From a virus: a stretch of DNA of 32,995 nt. How positions within the stretch are numbered: the stretch's first letter is position 1; every line of letters starts with the position of its first letter. The notes under the pieces were generated by a model. The model was not told where the DNA came from, made no database searches, and worked only from the letters and a program-made list of their open reading frames with translations. Below, piece after piece: positions 11,379 through 19,375 of the stretch. The translations under genes and the position numbers were made by a program. The stretch spans positions 1-32,995 of IMG/VR virus record IMGVR_UViG_3300031521_000233; one strand, given 5' to 3'.

Positions 11379-13107
11379 GAAGTTATTGAGAGATATTTTA
11401 TTTATATTTAAAGAACAGAAGTTAAAAGATGAACAAATACACGATTTATTTGAAAATTGTTATCTTTTAGTAGAAGATTGGTTCGAAATTAAAGGCCAAG
11501 ATTATAAATCTATTCATTTTTGTAAGTCTTTAGTACTTCCAGTTATGGAAAAGTTTATAAAAGCATCTAAAAAGGATTATTTACCCGAATTATATAAGTT
11601 ATATATGAAAATGTATGCTTTATGTGGTCGTAGAGACCTTGAATGCTTTATAGATTATATGGAAAGTGATAGAGTATATAGAGTATTAGATAGTCGTAGA
11701 AGTGTTTTAATGCCATTTGTAGATAGTTTAAATAGACTATTATATGATGATAAATTAAAAATGGTAGTCGCTTCATATCCCCCAAGTACGGGTAAAAGTT
11801 TTTGTATGAATTATTTTACTGCATTTTGTTTTGGAATAGATATAAATAATAGTGTTTTAAGAATATCATATTCAGATGACTTAGTATCTGGATTTTCAAG
11901 AAGTATTAAAGATATAATATCTAGCCAATTATTTGCAGATATATTTCCTAACTTTGTTTTATATGGTGGTAAAGTATTTGATAAAGATAAAGAAACAGAT
12001 TGGAAAATAAAAGGTGCAGACTTAATAACTAATCACTATGCTAGAACTCGTGGTGGTCCTATTACTGGAGTTAGAGCAAATACTGCTATTATAATAGATG
12101 ATATAACTAAAGGTGCAGAAGAAGCAACTTCAGTTGATGTTCATAATAATATTTATAACAAATGGACTACTGAGTGGATTAATAGATACGATAATAGACC
12201 AAATAAACCCAGAACTAAGTTTGTAGTTGCTGGAACTATGTGGTGTCCTGATGACCTTTTAAATAGGGTTAGAGAAGATGAAGAAAAATATAGTAAATTA
12301 AAAGCAAGTAAGAAATATAAATATGTTTGGGAAACAGACGATGCTATATTCATTAGAATACCAGCATTAGATGAGAATGATGAGTCAACTTGTCCTAGTG
12401 TATCTTCTACTCAAGAATATTTAAGATTAAGAGATAAAATGGACCCTTATTTATTCTCTTGTGTATATCAGCAAGACCCTATTGCACCAAGTGGATTAGA
12501 GTTCAACTGGGATTTAATAAATACCTATACTACACTGCCTAGAGATGAAAATGGAATACAATTATGTTCTGAATATACATTTGCTTCACTAGACCCTGCA
12601 AGAAAAGGTAAAGATTATGTTTCTATGCCTATACACGCTAATAATAACTTTAATTATTATATGGTTGATGTTTTATATCAACAAAAAGCAATGACAGAGT
12701 TATATGATTCAATAGTAGATAAAATAATATCTAATAAGGTAATTAAACTTGCTTTAGAAAATAATACTGATGTATCATTAAAAGAAGTATTAGAAATGAA
12801 ATTAAAAGAAAAACAATATCCATTTTGCGAAATTGTAGAAAAATATGCAACAGTAGTTAAAGAAAAAAGAATTAAAGATACTAGAGGAATAATTAAAAGA
12901 CAAATATATTTTAAAGAAAAAAATTTAATATCTCCAAATTCTGAATATGGTAAGTTTATGAAAGATTTTACAACTTATTCATTTGACTATCCAAATAAGC
13001 ACGATGATGCACCAGATTCTTTAGCACTTTTTACAACAGAAATTATACTAGGAAATAGTATTTTACCAGACGCAATCCCTGTAAATCGTTCTGATATAAG
13101 GTTTTAA
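11365..13107 (+). CDS. terL: Terminase large subunit
   Basis: A 580-aa DNA-packaging motor. The N-terminal ATPase has a Walker A-like SYPPSTGKS (137-145), a Walker B AIIIDD (241-246) and a coupling motif VVAGTMW (287-293). The C-terminal RNase H-like nuclease has FASLDPARKGKDYV (Asp 410) and the distal HDDAPDS (546-552). Length and domain order fit a complete TerL. It pumps DNA into the prohead and cuts it at the ends of packaging. GAGGAG lies about 10 nt before ATG 11365. A terminator and a new promoter follow at 13230-13302, so TerL and portal may be transcribed separately. Confidence 0.95.
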   Translation: MLENEKLLRDILFIFKEQKLKDEQIHDLFENCYLLVEDWFEIKGQDYKSIHFCKSLVLPVMEKFIKASKKDYLPELYKLYMKMYALCGRRDLECFIDYMESDRVYRVLDSRRSVLMPFVDSLNRLLYDDKLKMVVASYPPSTGKSFCMNYFTAFCFGIDINNSVLRISYSDDLVSGFSRSIKDIISSQLFADIFPNFVLYGGKVFDKDKETDWKIKGADLITNHYARTRGGPITGVRANTAIIIDDITKGAEEATSVDVHNNIYNKWTTEWINRYDNRPNKPRTKFVVAGTMWCPDDLLNRVREDEEKYSKLKASKKYKYVWETDDAIFIRIPALDENDESTCPSVSSTQEYLRLRDKMDPYLFSCVYQQDPIAPSGLEFNWDLINTYTTLPRDENGIQLCSEYTFASLDPARKGKDYVSMPIHANNNFNYYMVDVLYQQKAMTELYDSIVDKIISNKVIKLALENNTDVSLKEVLEMKLKEKQYPFCEIVEKYATVVKEKRIKDTRGIIKRQIYFKEKNLISPNSEYGKFMKDFTTYSFDYPNKHDDAPDSLALFTTEIILGNSILPDAIPVNRSDIRF

Positions 13108-13229
13108 TCAATAAACCACTAGGTTAATCATATGTTTAGCATATGCACTACCATATGGACAATGATAATATATATATAATATTATATTAATAATAAAGTA
13201 TAATAGTATTAATTAATAATCAAAGAAAG

Positions 13230-13264
13230 AATATATAAGAAAGAAAGTTTTTATATATTTTTTT
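13230..13264 (+). terminator. AT-rich intrinsic terminator after terL
   Basis: AATATATAA (13230-13238) pairs with TTATATATT (13251-13259) around a purine-rich loop and is followed by TTTTT (13260-13264). The stem is pure A-U, so strength is uncertain, but it lies right between terL and a new promoter. The preceding spacer (13108-13229) also has three CATATG copies, two forming a hairpin, and otherwise only AT-rich sequence. Confidence 0.55.
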
Positions 13265-13269
13265 ATTTG

Positions 13270-13302
13270 GATATTAGTTTTAGAAATTTTGTGTGGTATA
13301 CT
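13270..13302 (+). promoter_or_regulatory. Promoter of the portal/structural operon (GATATT class)
   Basis: GATATTAGTTTT (13270-13281) contains -35 TTAGTT (13274-13279); a 17-bp spacer leads to -10 TATACT (13297-13302) with extended TGG. The same 12-mer and spacing occur at 26894. The expected start near 13309 is about 24 nt before the portal ATG. Confidence 0.75.
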
Positions 13303-13332
13303 TATGAAGTAAAAACAAAAAGGAGTGATTGT

Positions 13333-14796
13333 ATGGCTACATTTGTAAATACTGTAATAACAAATCTATTTGGTAGAACTGATATATTTACATCGTATGA
13401 TGAAAGCAGTCTTAACAAAGATACAATTTCTAAAATAATACAAGATAGTATTACTACTCATAGAGTTAATGTTACTGAGATTGAGTATTTATATAATTAC
13501 TTTAAAGGAAAACAACCTATACTTCAAAAAGTTAAAAAAGTTAGACCTAATATAAATAACATAGTTGTTGAAAATAATGCTTTTGAAATAGTAGAATTTA
13601 AAAAAGGTTATGTATTTGGAGAACCTATACAATATGTTTCTAAGAATGACGGTTCAAGTGATGAAATAAGTGCATTAAACGATTATATGGGTTATGAAGA
13701 TAAAGCAAGTAAAGACCAAGAATTAGCAGAATGGTTATATATTTGTGGAGTTGGTTATAGACTTGTATTACCAGACGACAAAAACGATGAAGACGAATGT
13801 CCATTTGAAATATATAATTTAAGTCCTATGAATACATTTATAGTTAAATCAACTAAAATAGGTAATAAACCATTACTTGGTGTTACAACTGTTGATATAA
13901 CATTTGAAGGAAAAACATTTACTAGATACTACTGTTATACTAACAAAGCATTTTATGAATTTGTTTCAGAAGGCTCAAGTGGTAGAATAGACTTTGTAAG
14001 TGAAAAACCATATTATGTTGGTGTTATGCCAATATTCGAATACTCATTAAATACAGCAAAAATGGGATTAATAGAAGTAGTAATATCTTTATTAGATACC
14101 TTAAATAAAATAAACTCTAATGAAATGGACGACATTGAACAATTCGTAAATTCATTATTAGTATTTAAAAACCAAAATGTAACTGCAGAAACTTTAAATT
14201 CTTTATTAGAATTAGGTGCTGTACTGTTAAATACATCAGACCCTAGTAAACCAGCAGACTTAACAAATATAAATCAAAAACTTTCAAGTGCAGATATTAA
14301 AGTTTATTATGATAGATTATATAATAATGCTTTAACAATCTGTGGAGTTCCTAGAATGAACGATAAACCTAGTGGTGGGGATACGGGTCAGGCTAGATTA
14401 CTTGGAGAAGGTTGGACAATGGCAGATGAGAGAGCCAAACAAGACGAACTTTATTTCAAGAGAACTGAGAAAAAAGTTATTGATTTAATATTAAAAATAT
14501 GTAAGATGACTAAGAGCAATGTTAAAACTTTAAAAACAAGTATGTTAGATATTAAGTTTACAAGAAACAAATCAGATAATATATTAGTTAAAACACAAGC
14601 ATTAATCAATATGAAATCAGCACAAGTATCACCTGAGATAGCATTTAATACATCTGGATTATTTAATGATAGTACAGACGCAGTTAAACAAAGTCAAGTA
14701 TTCTTTGCAGAACAATTTTGGAAAATGCCAGAACCTAAAGTTGCAATAGCAACTGATAAACCAACGGATAAAAAACCAGTAGACGCAAATAAATAA
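13333..14796 (+). CDS. Portal protein (SPP1 gp6-like)
   Basis: Start placed at ATG 13333, which has AGGAGTG 5-12 nt upstream; the earlier in-frame TTG at 13267 lies in the promoter. This gives 487 aa. The sequence fits the SPP1 gp6-type portal family: an N-terminal wing with EIEYLYNYFKGKQPIL, a central stem region (MGLIEVVISLLDTLNKINS), then the conserved NALTICGVPRMNDKPSGG and GQARLLGEGWTMADERAKQ. Twelve copies would form the DNA gateway at the capsid vertex, docking TerL and later the connector proteins encoded downstream. It is followed by a 232-nt structured spacer before the scaffold gene. Confidence 0.92.
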   Translation: MATFVNTVITNLFGRTDIFTSYDESSLNKDTISKIIQDSITTHRVNVTEIEYLYNYFKGKQPILQKVKKVRPNINNIVVENNAFEIVEFKKGYVFGEPIQYVSKNDGSSDEISALNDYMGYEDKASKDQELAEWLYICGVGYRLVLPDDKNDEDECPFEIYNLSPMNTFIVKSTKIGNKPLLGVTTVDITFEGKTFTRYYCYTNKAFYEFVSEGSSGRIDFVSEKPYYVGVMPIFEYSLNTAKMGLIEVVISLLDTLNKINSNEMDDIEQFVNSLLVFKNQNVTAETLNSLLELGAVLLNTSDPSKPADLTNINQKLSSADIKVYYDRLYNNALTICGVPRMNDKPSGGDTGQARLLGEGWTMADERAKQDELYFKRTEKKVIDLILKICKMTKSNVKTLKTSMLDIKFTRNKSDNILVKTQALINMKSAQVSPEIAFNTSGLFNDSTDAVKQSQVFFAEQFWKMPEPKVAIATDKPTDKKPVDANK

Positions 14797-14808
14797 ATCA
14801 TTTAGGGA

Positions 14809-14974
14809 ATATTATTATTGTGATTAGGTATAACCTAGCAGGGAATAATATATACATTGGTTGGTGGGGACTAATGTTTGGTGGTATCTAAGTCTTATAA
14901 AGTATAATATTTTATACTTTGCCACCTCATAAGGCTTTTATACATAGATTTACCTAGTGTCAGGTATTGGACAC
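14809..14974 (+). ncRNA. Structured RNA element between portal and scaffold, possible pseudoknot
   Basis: The 232-nt spacer has no gene but dense pairing. Stem 1: ATATTATT/AATAATAT (14809-14816, 14844-14851), enclosing TAGGT-ATA-ACCTA (14825-14837). Stem 2: AAGTCTTAT/ATAAGGCTT (14890-14898, 14929-14937), enclosing a 9-bp hairpin AAAGTATAA/TTATACTTT (14899-14920). The bulge GCCACC (14921-14926) can pair with upstream GGTGGT (14880-14885), making a pseudoknot. Stem 3: GTGTC/GACAC (14957-14961, 14970-14974). No T run follows, so this is not a terminator. It may be a cis-regulator of scaffold/capsid expression or a stable small RNA. Not matched to any known family. Confidence 0.6.
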
Positions 14975-15028
14975 ACTCACACATACGACCTATAAGTCGG
15001 TAAAAACTAGAAAGGGAGAAACAACAAA

Positions 15029-15625
15029 ATGAAAGAACAATTTAAAACAATACTAGATAATGAAGAATTAGATAGTAAATCAAAAGTAGAAGAAATTGCA
15101 AGAATAGTTGGAGAGCAAACAGTTATTAAAAGCAAATTTAATGAAGTTAATACTAAGTTACAAACACTAGAAAGCGAAAAAGAATCTATAAGTTCAGAGT
15201 TAGATACTATTAAAAATAGTAATATGACTAATGAACAAAAACTTGCTAAACAAGAAGAATTAGCAAAAGAAGAAAAGACAAAATATTCTAAATTAATTAA
15301 TAAGGCTCAAGCAGAAAAACTTTTAGGAAAAGCAGGACTTAAAGAAGAAGATTACGCAGACATTTTAGATGATTTAATTAGCGAAGACGCAGATAGCACA
15401 GCCAAAAGAGTACAAGGCATAGCAAAAATATTAGAATCACAAAAAGTAAAAGTAACTGATGCAACTAAAGAAGATTTACTAAAAGACACACCAAGACCAA
15501 ATGAAGAACAAAAAAATGCTAATGGAATCATTACAAAAGAAGTGTTCAACAATATGGACGGAAATGATAGAGTTAAATTATTCAAAGAAAATAGAGAACT
15601 TTTCAACCAATTAACACAAAACTAA
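15029..15625 (+). CDS. Head scaffolding protein (DUF4355/GP20-like)
   Basis: A 198-aa, highly charged, mostly helical protein with a long predicted coiled coil (about residues 35-100, for example LQTLESEKESISSELDTIK) and a short C-terminal region ending LFKENRELFNQLTQN. Composition, length and position between portal and capsid fit the GP20/DUF4355 scaffolding type, which guides prohead assembly and is then lost. GGGAG precedes ATG 15029. The structured RNA just upstream may influence its expression. Confidence 0.85.
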   Translation: MKEQFKTILDNEELDSKSKVEEIARIVGEQTVIKSKFNEVNTKLQTLESEKESISSELDTIKNSNMTNEQKLAKQEELAKEEKTKYSKLINKAQAEKLLGKAGLKEEDYADILDDLISEDADSTAKRVQGIAKILESQKVKVTDATKEDLLKDTPRPNEEQKNANGIITKEVFNNMDGNDRVKLFKENRELFNQLTQN

Positions 15626-15640
15626 AAAGGAGAAAAAATT

Positions 15641-16504
15641 ATGAAAACAGACTTACCAACAGTATATGCAGAAGATTTAATAATTCCAGAAGTAATTGCG
15701 TCTTTCGTAGACCAAAAACTTGTAAATAATATCAAATTTTCACCATTTGCAACAGTAGACACTACATTAGTAGGAGTTGCTGGAGATACTATTAAATTTC
15801 CATCATACACATATATTGGAGATGCAGTAGACGTTCCTGAAGGAGAAGCAATACCTTACAGTAATTTAACTGCTAGTACAGTTGAAACAACTGTTAAAAA
15901 AGCAGGTAGAGGAGTAGATATTACTGACGAAGCCGTTCTTAAATCAACAGGAGACGTTAACCAAGAAATAGGTAAACAATTAGGTTTATCAATCGCTAGT
16001 AAAGTAGATAATGACGTAATCGTAGCATTACAAGGAATTATCGCTGGAATGACATTAGACAAATCAGGTTCAGAAATCGATTCAGATATTATTGCTGACG
16101 CATTAGTTAAATTTGGAGAAGATGACAATGGATTAAATACAATGTTTATTCACCCATCACAATTAAATACATTTAGAAAAGCAACTGACTGGATTCCTTA
16201 CTCAGCAATGAGAGCAGAAGAATTAACAAGTGGTTCACAAGGTTCAATATATGGAGTTAACTTCGTATTATCAAACAAAGTTCCATACAGTAAAGTTAAA
16301 AACGCATTCGAAAACTTCATCATCAAAGATGGTGCTTTAAAAATAGTTCTTAAAAGAGACACATTAGTTGAAAAAGATAGAGATATTACTTACAAAACAA
16401 CTAAAGTAAACTTAGACAAACACTATGTTGCATACTTATATGATTCATCAAAAGCAATCAAAGTATGGTGCAAAGCAAGTCCAGCATATTCAAAAATTAG
16501 TTAA
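15641..16504 (+). CDS. Major capsid protein (N4-gp56 family, HK97 fold)
   Basis: A 287-aa protein with the pattern of N4-gp56-type capsid proteins: N-terminal IIPEVIASFVDQKLVN, then the PFATVDTTLVG/AGDTIKFPSY region, EGEAIPYSNLT, and the spine helix area DVNQEIGKQLGLSIASKVDN. The C-terminal part carries FIHPSQLNTFRKATDWIP and the P-domain strands. The strong AAAGGAG and the use of better codons fit very high expression. It lies 15 nt after the scaffold gene. Confidence 0.92.
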   Translation: MKTDLPTVYAEDLIIPEVIASFVDQKLVNNIKFSPFATVDTTLVGVAGDTIKFPSYTYIGDAVDVPEGEAIPYSNLTASTVETTVKKAGRGVDITDEAVLKSTGDVNQEIGKQLGLSIASKVDNDVIVALQGIIAGMTLDKSGSEIDSDIIADALVKFGEDDNGLNTMFIHPSQLNTFRKATDWIPYSAMRAEELTSGSQGSIYGVNFVLSNKVPYSKVKNAFENFIIKDGALKIVLKRDTLVEKDRDITYKTTKVNLDKHYVAYLYDSSKAIKVWCKASPAYSKIS

Positions 16505-16534
16505 TTAAACTTGAGATAAGGAGAGTATATTACT

Positions 16535-16879
16535 ATGGATAATCAAATTAAAGAAATGAGATTAACGATATTAAAAGATATTTCTGACCAAAGTAAAGAT
16601 GAAACATTTGAATTAATGTTAAATCGTGCTAAGTCAATGGCATTTAATATACTCTATCCATTTCAAGAAATATTACCAACAACACTTCCAAATAGATACA
16701 CATATTGGCAAACAAGATGTGCAATCGAATTATATAATAATCTTAATACAGAAGGCTTTACAAGTTATTCAGAAAATCAATTAAACTGGACTAAGAAAAC
16801 AGATGGATTATCAAGTTCACTTCTAAGTGAATTAATGCCATTTGCTTACACTCCAAGAGATACAGAATATGTTTCATAA
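16535..16879 (+). CDS. Head-tail connector protein (gp6/gp15-like adaptor)
   Basis: A 114-aa protein, mainly helical, with the conserved feel of connector proteins that bind under the portal: KDETFELMLNRAKSMAFNIL, then YWQTRCAIELYNNLNTEGF and SENQLNWT near the C-terminus. AAGGAGAG lies about 12 nt before ATG 16535. Gene order (capsid, adaptor, stopper, HK97-gp10-like, tail completion, tube) supports the call. Confidence 0.85.
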   Translation: MDNQIKEMRLTILKDISDQSKDETFELMLNRAKSMAFNILYPFQEILPTTLPNRYTYWQTRCAIELYNNLNTEGFTSYSENQLNWTKKTDGLSSSLLSELMPFAYTPRDTEYVS

Positions 16880-17234
16880 AATAATCTATATAGCAAGTAG
16901 AGAAAATATGTTAGAAGATAAAGATAGATTTGATGAAAACGGAAATGAAGTTGTTAATTACAAACTACCAATAAAATATGAATTTAATGTTCAGCCACTT
17001 AATGGTTCACTTGACTTACAACAATTCGGTGAAAGAATAAATTTAATGCAAAGAGCAGTTATTCCTTATGATACTTACTTTGGTAAGTTTAAAGAAGGAG
17101 ACCTTGCTTATTTAGATGGACTTACACCTAATTATGAAGAGTTTAATGGAACAGATGCTAACTACAAAATATATTCAGTTATGAATCAAAACAAAGTAAT
17201 AGTAATATTATTTGAGAGATTGATAGGTAGATAA
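16869..17234 (+). CDS. Head closure/stopper protein (head-tail joining)
   Basis: The frame opens at 16842, but ATG 16869 is preferred; it overlaps the previous stop by 11 nt and gives 121 aa. The protein is beta-rich: KLPIKYEFNVQPLNG, INLMQRAVIPYDTYFG, FKEGDLAYLDG and VNQ/VIVILFERLIG-type strands, consistent with the SPP1 gp16-like stopper that closes the portal channel. The call rests on position plus fold pattern rather than a single motif. Confidence 0.75.
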   Translation: MFHKIIYIASRENMLEDKDRFDENGNEVVNYKLPIKYEFNVQPLNGSLDLQQFGERINLMQRAVIPYDTYFGKFKEGDLAYLDGLTPNYEEFNGTDANYKIYSVMNQNKVIVILFERLIGR

Positions 17235-17236
17235 TT

Positions 17237-17743
17237 ATGAGTAATGCAGTTTTATGCCAAATGAATATCAATGAAAAACAATTTAAAGATGTAGAAGATA
17301 CTATAAATACTTTTTCAGAGTTTCTAGGTGGAGATGAAATTATAAAAGTTTCTAAACTAATTGCAAAGAAAATAGTAGATGAAGAAGTTTCAAGATATGC
17401 ACCAAATAGAATTGGTAGTATAAAAGTAACTGGTATTTCTAAAAATTTAAGAATATATTCAAACGACCCAGTACTTATTTTTAATGAATATGGAACTGGA
17501 ATTGCTGGAAGTAATAAACCTCACCCAGAAGCAAGTTTAGTAGGTTGGCAGTATATGTCAAATCCTACACAAAACTATGAAATGGGTTGGCGTTATCCTA
17601 AAGAAGATGGAACATTTGGTTGGACTAGAGGATTACCAGCAAGAATGGGATTTTATACAGCAAGAAATAGAATATATGAAAGTTTACCAATTGATATTAA
17701 TATAAAAATAAAAGCAATACTCGATGAAAAACATTTATATTAA
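17237..17743 (+). CDS. HK97 gp10-like neck/tail protein
   Basis: A 168-aa protein with the HK97-gp10 pattern: KIVDEEVSRYAPNRIGSIK (a variant of the family's usual kyaPvdTG segment), then IYSNDPVLIFNEYGTGIAG, and the C-terminal LPARMGFYTARNRIYESL. The family acts at the head-tail junction or in tail completion. Only 2 nt separate it from the stopper gene, so translation is likely coupled. Confidence 0.85.
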   Translation: MSNAVLCQMNINEKQFKDVEDTINTFSEFLGGDEIIKVSKLIAKKIVDEEVSRYAPNRIGSIKVTGISKNLRIYSNDPVLIFNEYGTGIAGSNKPHPEASLVGWQYMSNPTQNYEMGWRYPKEDGTFGWTRGLPARMGFYTARNRIYESLPIDINIKIKAILDEKHLY

Positions 17744-17755
17744 AGGAGAAATAAT

Positions 17756-18172
17756 ATGACAAATATATATCAACAAGTTTTTAATAAAATAAAAACAGAC
17801 TTAACATCATTATCAAGTTATTCTCCAGTAGTAGTTAAAGTAGCACCATCAAATAGTTCAGTATTTCCAGTAGTGGAAGTAGTTGAATTTGATAATACAT
17901 TACAAAATGAAACATTAGATAAAACAGAACAAATAGAAAAATTAAATTATACTATAAATATATTTACGCAAGACAATAAAAACAAAGTTTCTAAAGTAGA
18001 AATAGCAGAAGAATTAAGAGATTTAATTGATGAAATAATGAGCAATCATTATGGAATGAATAGAGTAACTTGTCAGAGAATACCTAATTTAGATACAAAC
18101 GTTTATAGAATCTTATTGATATATGAATGTAGTATAGACAAAGATAAATTAATAATTTATAGAAGGAGATAA
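17756..18172 (+). CDS. Tail completion/terminator protein (gp17-like)
   Basis: A 138-aa alpha/beta protein. SVFPVVEVVEFDNT, KLNYTINIFTQDNKNK and a helix (EIAEELRDLIDEIMS) followed by strand YRILLIYECSID make the pattern of tail terminator proteins that cap the tail tube. AAAGGAG lies before ATG 17756. Position just before the tube gene supports it. It ends 3 nt before the next start. Confidence 0.8.
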   Translation: MTNIYQQVFNKIKTDLTSLSSYSPVVVKVAPSNSSVFPVVEVVEFDNTLQNETLDKTEQIEKLNYTINIFTQDNKNKVSKVEIAEELRDLIDEIMSNHYGMNRVTCQRIPNLDTNVYRILLIYECSIDKDKLIIYRRR

Positions 18173-18175
18173 AAT

Positions 18176-18616
18176 ATGGCAACAGTAGCAATTTCAGATG
18201 TTGGAACATTACTTTACGCAAGATTAGGTAATGCAACAAAATTTACAAAATTACTTTCAATTACATCAGCACCAGCAATGGGTTCAGCAGGTGGTACATT
18301 AGAAGTAACTGTACTTGATAGTGCAACTAAACAATTCATTCCTGATAGAGTAGAAACTCCAGACCAAGATTTCAATTATAACTATACTGAAGCAAACTTC
18401 GAATTAGCATTAACTGCTTGTAACGACGTTTCACCAGAGTTCTTAGTTGTTTTCCAAGATGGTAGTGGATACACAATTGATGGTACAGCACAAACTTGGA
18501 TTAACGAAGTTGGCAGAGGTGCAGGTATTGAAGCAACACTTCATATCGTAGCATCAGCAATTGATTGGAGAACTTCAGCAGAAGTACTTAGAACAATCGC
18601 TGGAATATACAGTTAA
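18176..18616 (+). CDS. Major tail (tube) protein
   Basis: A 146-aa beta-rich protein (ISDVGTLLYARLG, LLSITSAPAMGSAGGTLEV, VVFQDGSGYTIDG, RGAGIEATLHIVASA) with the profile of siphovirus tail tube proteins. AAGGAG precedes ATG 18176. No sheath gene follows, so the tail is non-contractile. The codons are favourable, as in the capsid gene. Confidence 0.88.
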   Translation: MATVAISDVGTLLYARLGNATKFTKLLSITSAPAMGSAGGTLEVTVLDSATKQFIPDRVETPDQDFNYNYTEANFELALTACNDVSPEFLVVFQDGSGYTIDGTAQTWINEVGRGAGIEATLHIVASAIDWRTSAEVLRTIAGIYS

Positions 18617-18638
18617 TAAATAAAGAGGAGAAATAATA

Positions 18639-18941
18639 ATGAATATTAATATTATTGAAATTGACGGCAAAGAATATGAATTATGTTTAAATAGAAAGGC
18701 AATTAAAATAGCAGAAAATGCTGGATTAACACCTGACGCATTTGAAAAAAGACCACTTAACACAATAGATTTATTATGGAGAGCAAGTTTTTTACCAAAA
18801 CACCCTGAAGTAACAGACGAAAAGGCAACAGAACTTTTTGAAAAGTTAGAAGAACAAAACAGTGAAAAAGTTGGTCAAATTATAAAATATTTAATGGAAA
18901 AATACACATCTTTTTTCAAAGCCCTAAACATTGGAGAATAG
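18639..18941 (+). CDS. Tail assembly chaperone, short form (gpG-like)
   Basis: A 100-aa, mainly helical protein (ELCLNRKAIKIAENAGL, TIDLLWRASFL, KYLMEKYTSFFKALN) between the tube and tape measure genes. This is where siphoviruses encode the tail chaperone made as a short form and a frameshifted long form. A slippery heptamer lies near its end. GAGGAG precedes ATG 18639. The chaperone coats the tape measure protein during tail assembly. Confidence 0.85.
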   Translation: MNINIIEIDGKEYELCLNRKAIKIAENAGLTPDAFEKRPLNTIDLLWRASFLPKHPEVTDEKATELFEKLEEQNSEKVGQIIKYLMEKYTSFFKALNIGE

Positions 18942-19375
18942 AAGAAGAAACGAATACTGAATTTCAGAATAAACAAACAAATTCTATATCAGTTAGTGAA
19001 ATCTTTAATCATCATTTAATTTTGGCTTTACAAAGTGGTATGTCCTACAAAGAATTCTGGGAAGAAGACCCTGAAATATTTTGGGCATATCACTTTTATT
19101 ATTATAAAAAGCAAGAAATTGAATTAGAAAAAATAAACTTTAACTCTTGGTTAAACGGTTTATATATCTACAATGCAGTATCTGTATCACTATCAAATGC
19201 TTTCAAAACAAAAGGTAGTCAACCAGATGAATATATAGGGCAACCAATAGAATTAAAACCTAAAAAAGAAAAATTAATTGAAGAAAAAGTTTCACTTGAT
19301 GTTCAATTAAAGGAAAGAGCAATGAAAATTAAAAAAATGTTAGAAAAGAAAAGTGGTGTCGTAGATGACAAATAA
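18639..19375 (+). CDS. Tail assembly chaperone, long -1 frameshift product (gpGT-like)
   Basis: Reading 0 frame to TTC 18915-18917 (93 codons) and then shifting back one base gives an open frame from 18917 to the stop at 19373-19375, a fusion of about 245 aa. The -1 frame has no stop between the slip and the downstream frame, whose only other start is a TTG at 19022 without a ribosome binding site. The T-part (KEFWEEDPEIFWAYHFYYY, then a charged tail) matches the usual second chaperone domain that contacts the tube. The end overlaps the tape measure start by 11 nt. Confidence 0.88.
18911..18917 (+). promoter_or_regulatory. Programmed -1 frameshift slippery site T TTT TTC
   Basis: TTTTTTC lies in the exact X XXY YYZ register: 0-frame codons are TTT (18912-18914) and TTC (18915-18917). 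It sits 22 nt before the 0-frame stop (TAG, 18939-18941). Both tRNAs can re-pair one base back. No strong downstream pseudoknot is evident by eye. Confidence 0.88.

Noticed and set aside
13267-13332. N-terminal extension of portal from TTG 13267
   Set aside because: It overlaps the promoter and has no ribosome binding site; ATG 13333 has AGGAGTG.
14899-14920. 9-bp hairpin as intrinsic terminator
   Set aside because: It is followed by GCCACCTC, not Ts, and belongs to a larger fold.
19022-19375. Separate gene from TTG 19022
   Set aside because: No ribosome binding site; it is the -1 frame continuation of the chaperone after T TTT TTC.
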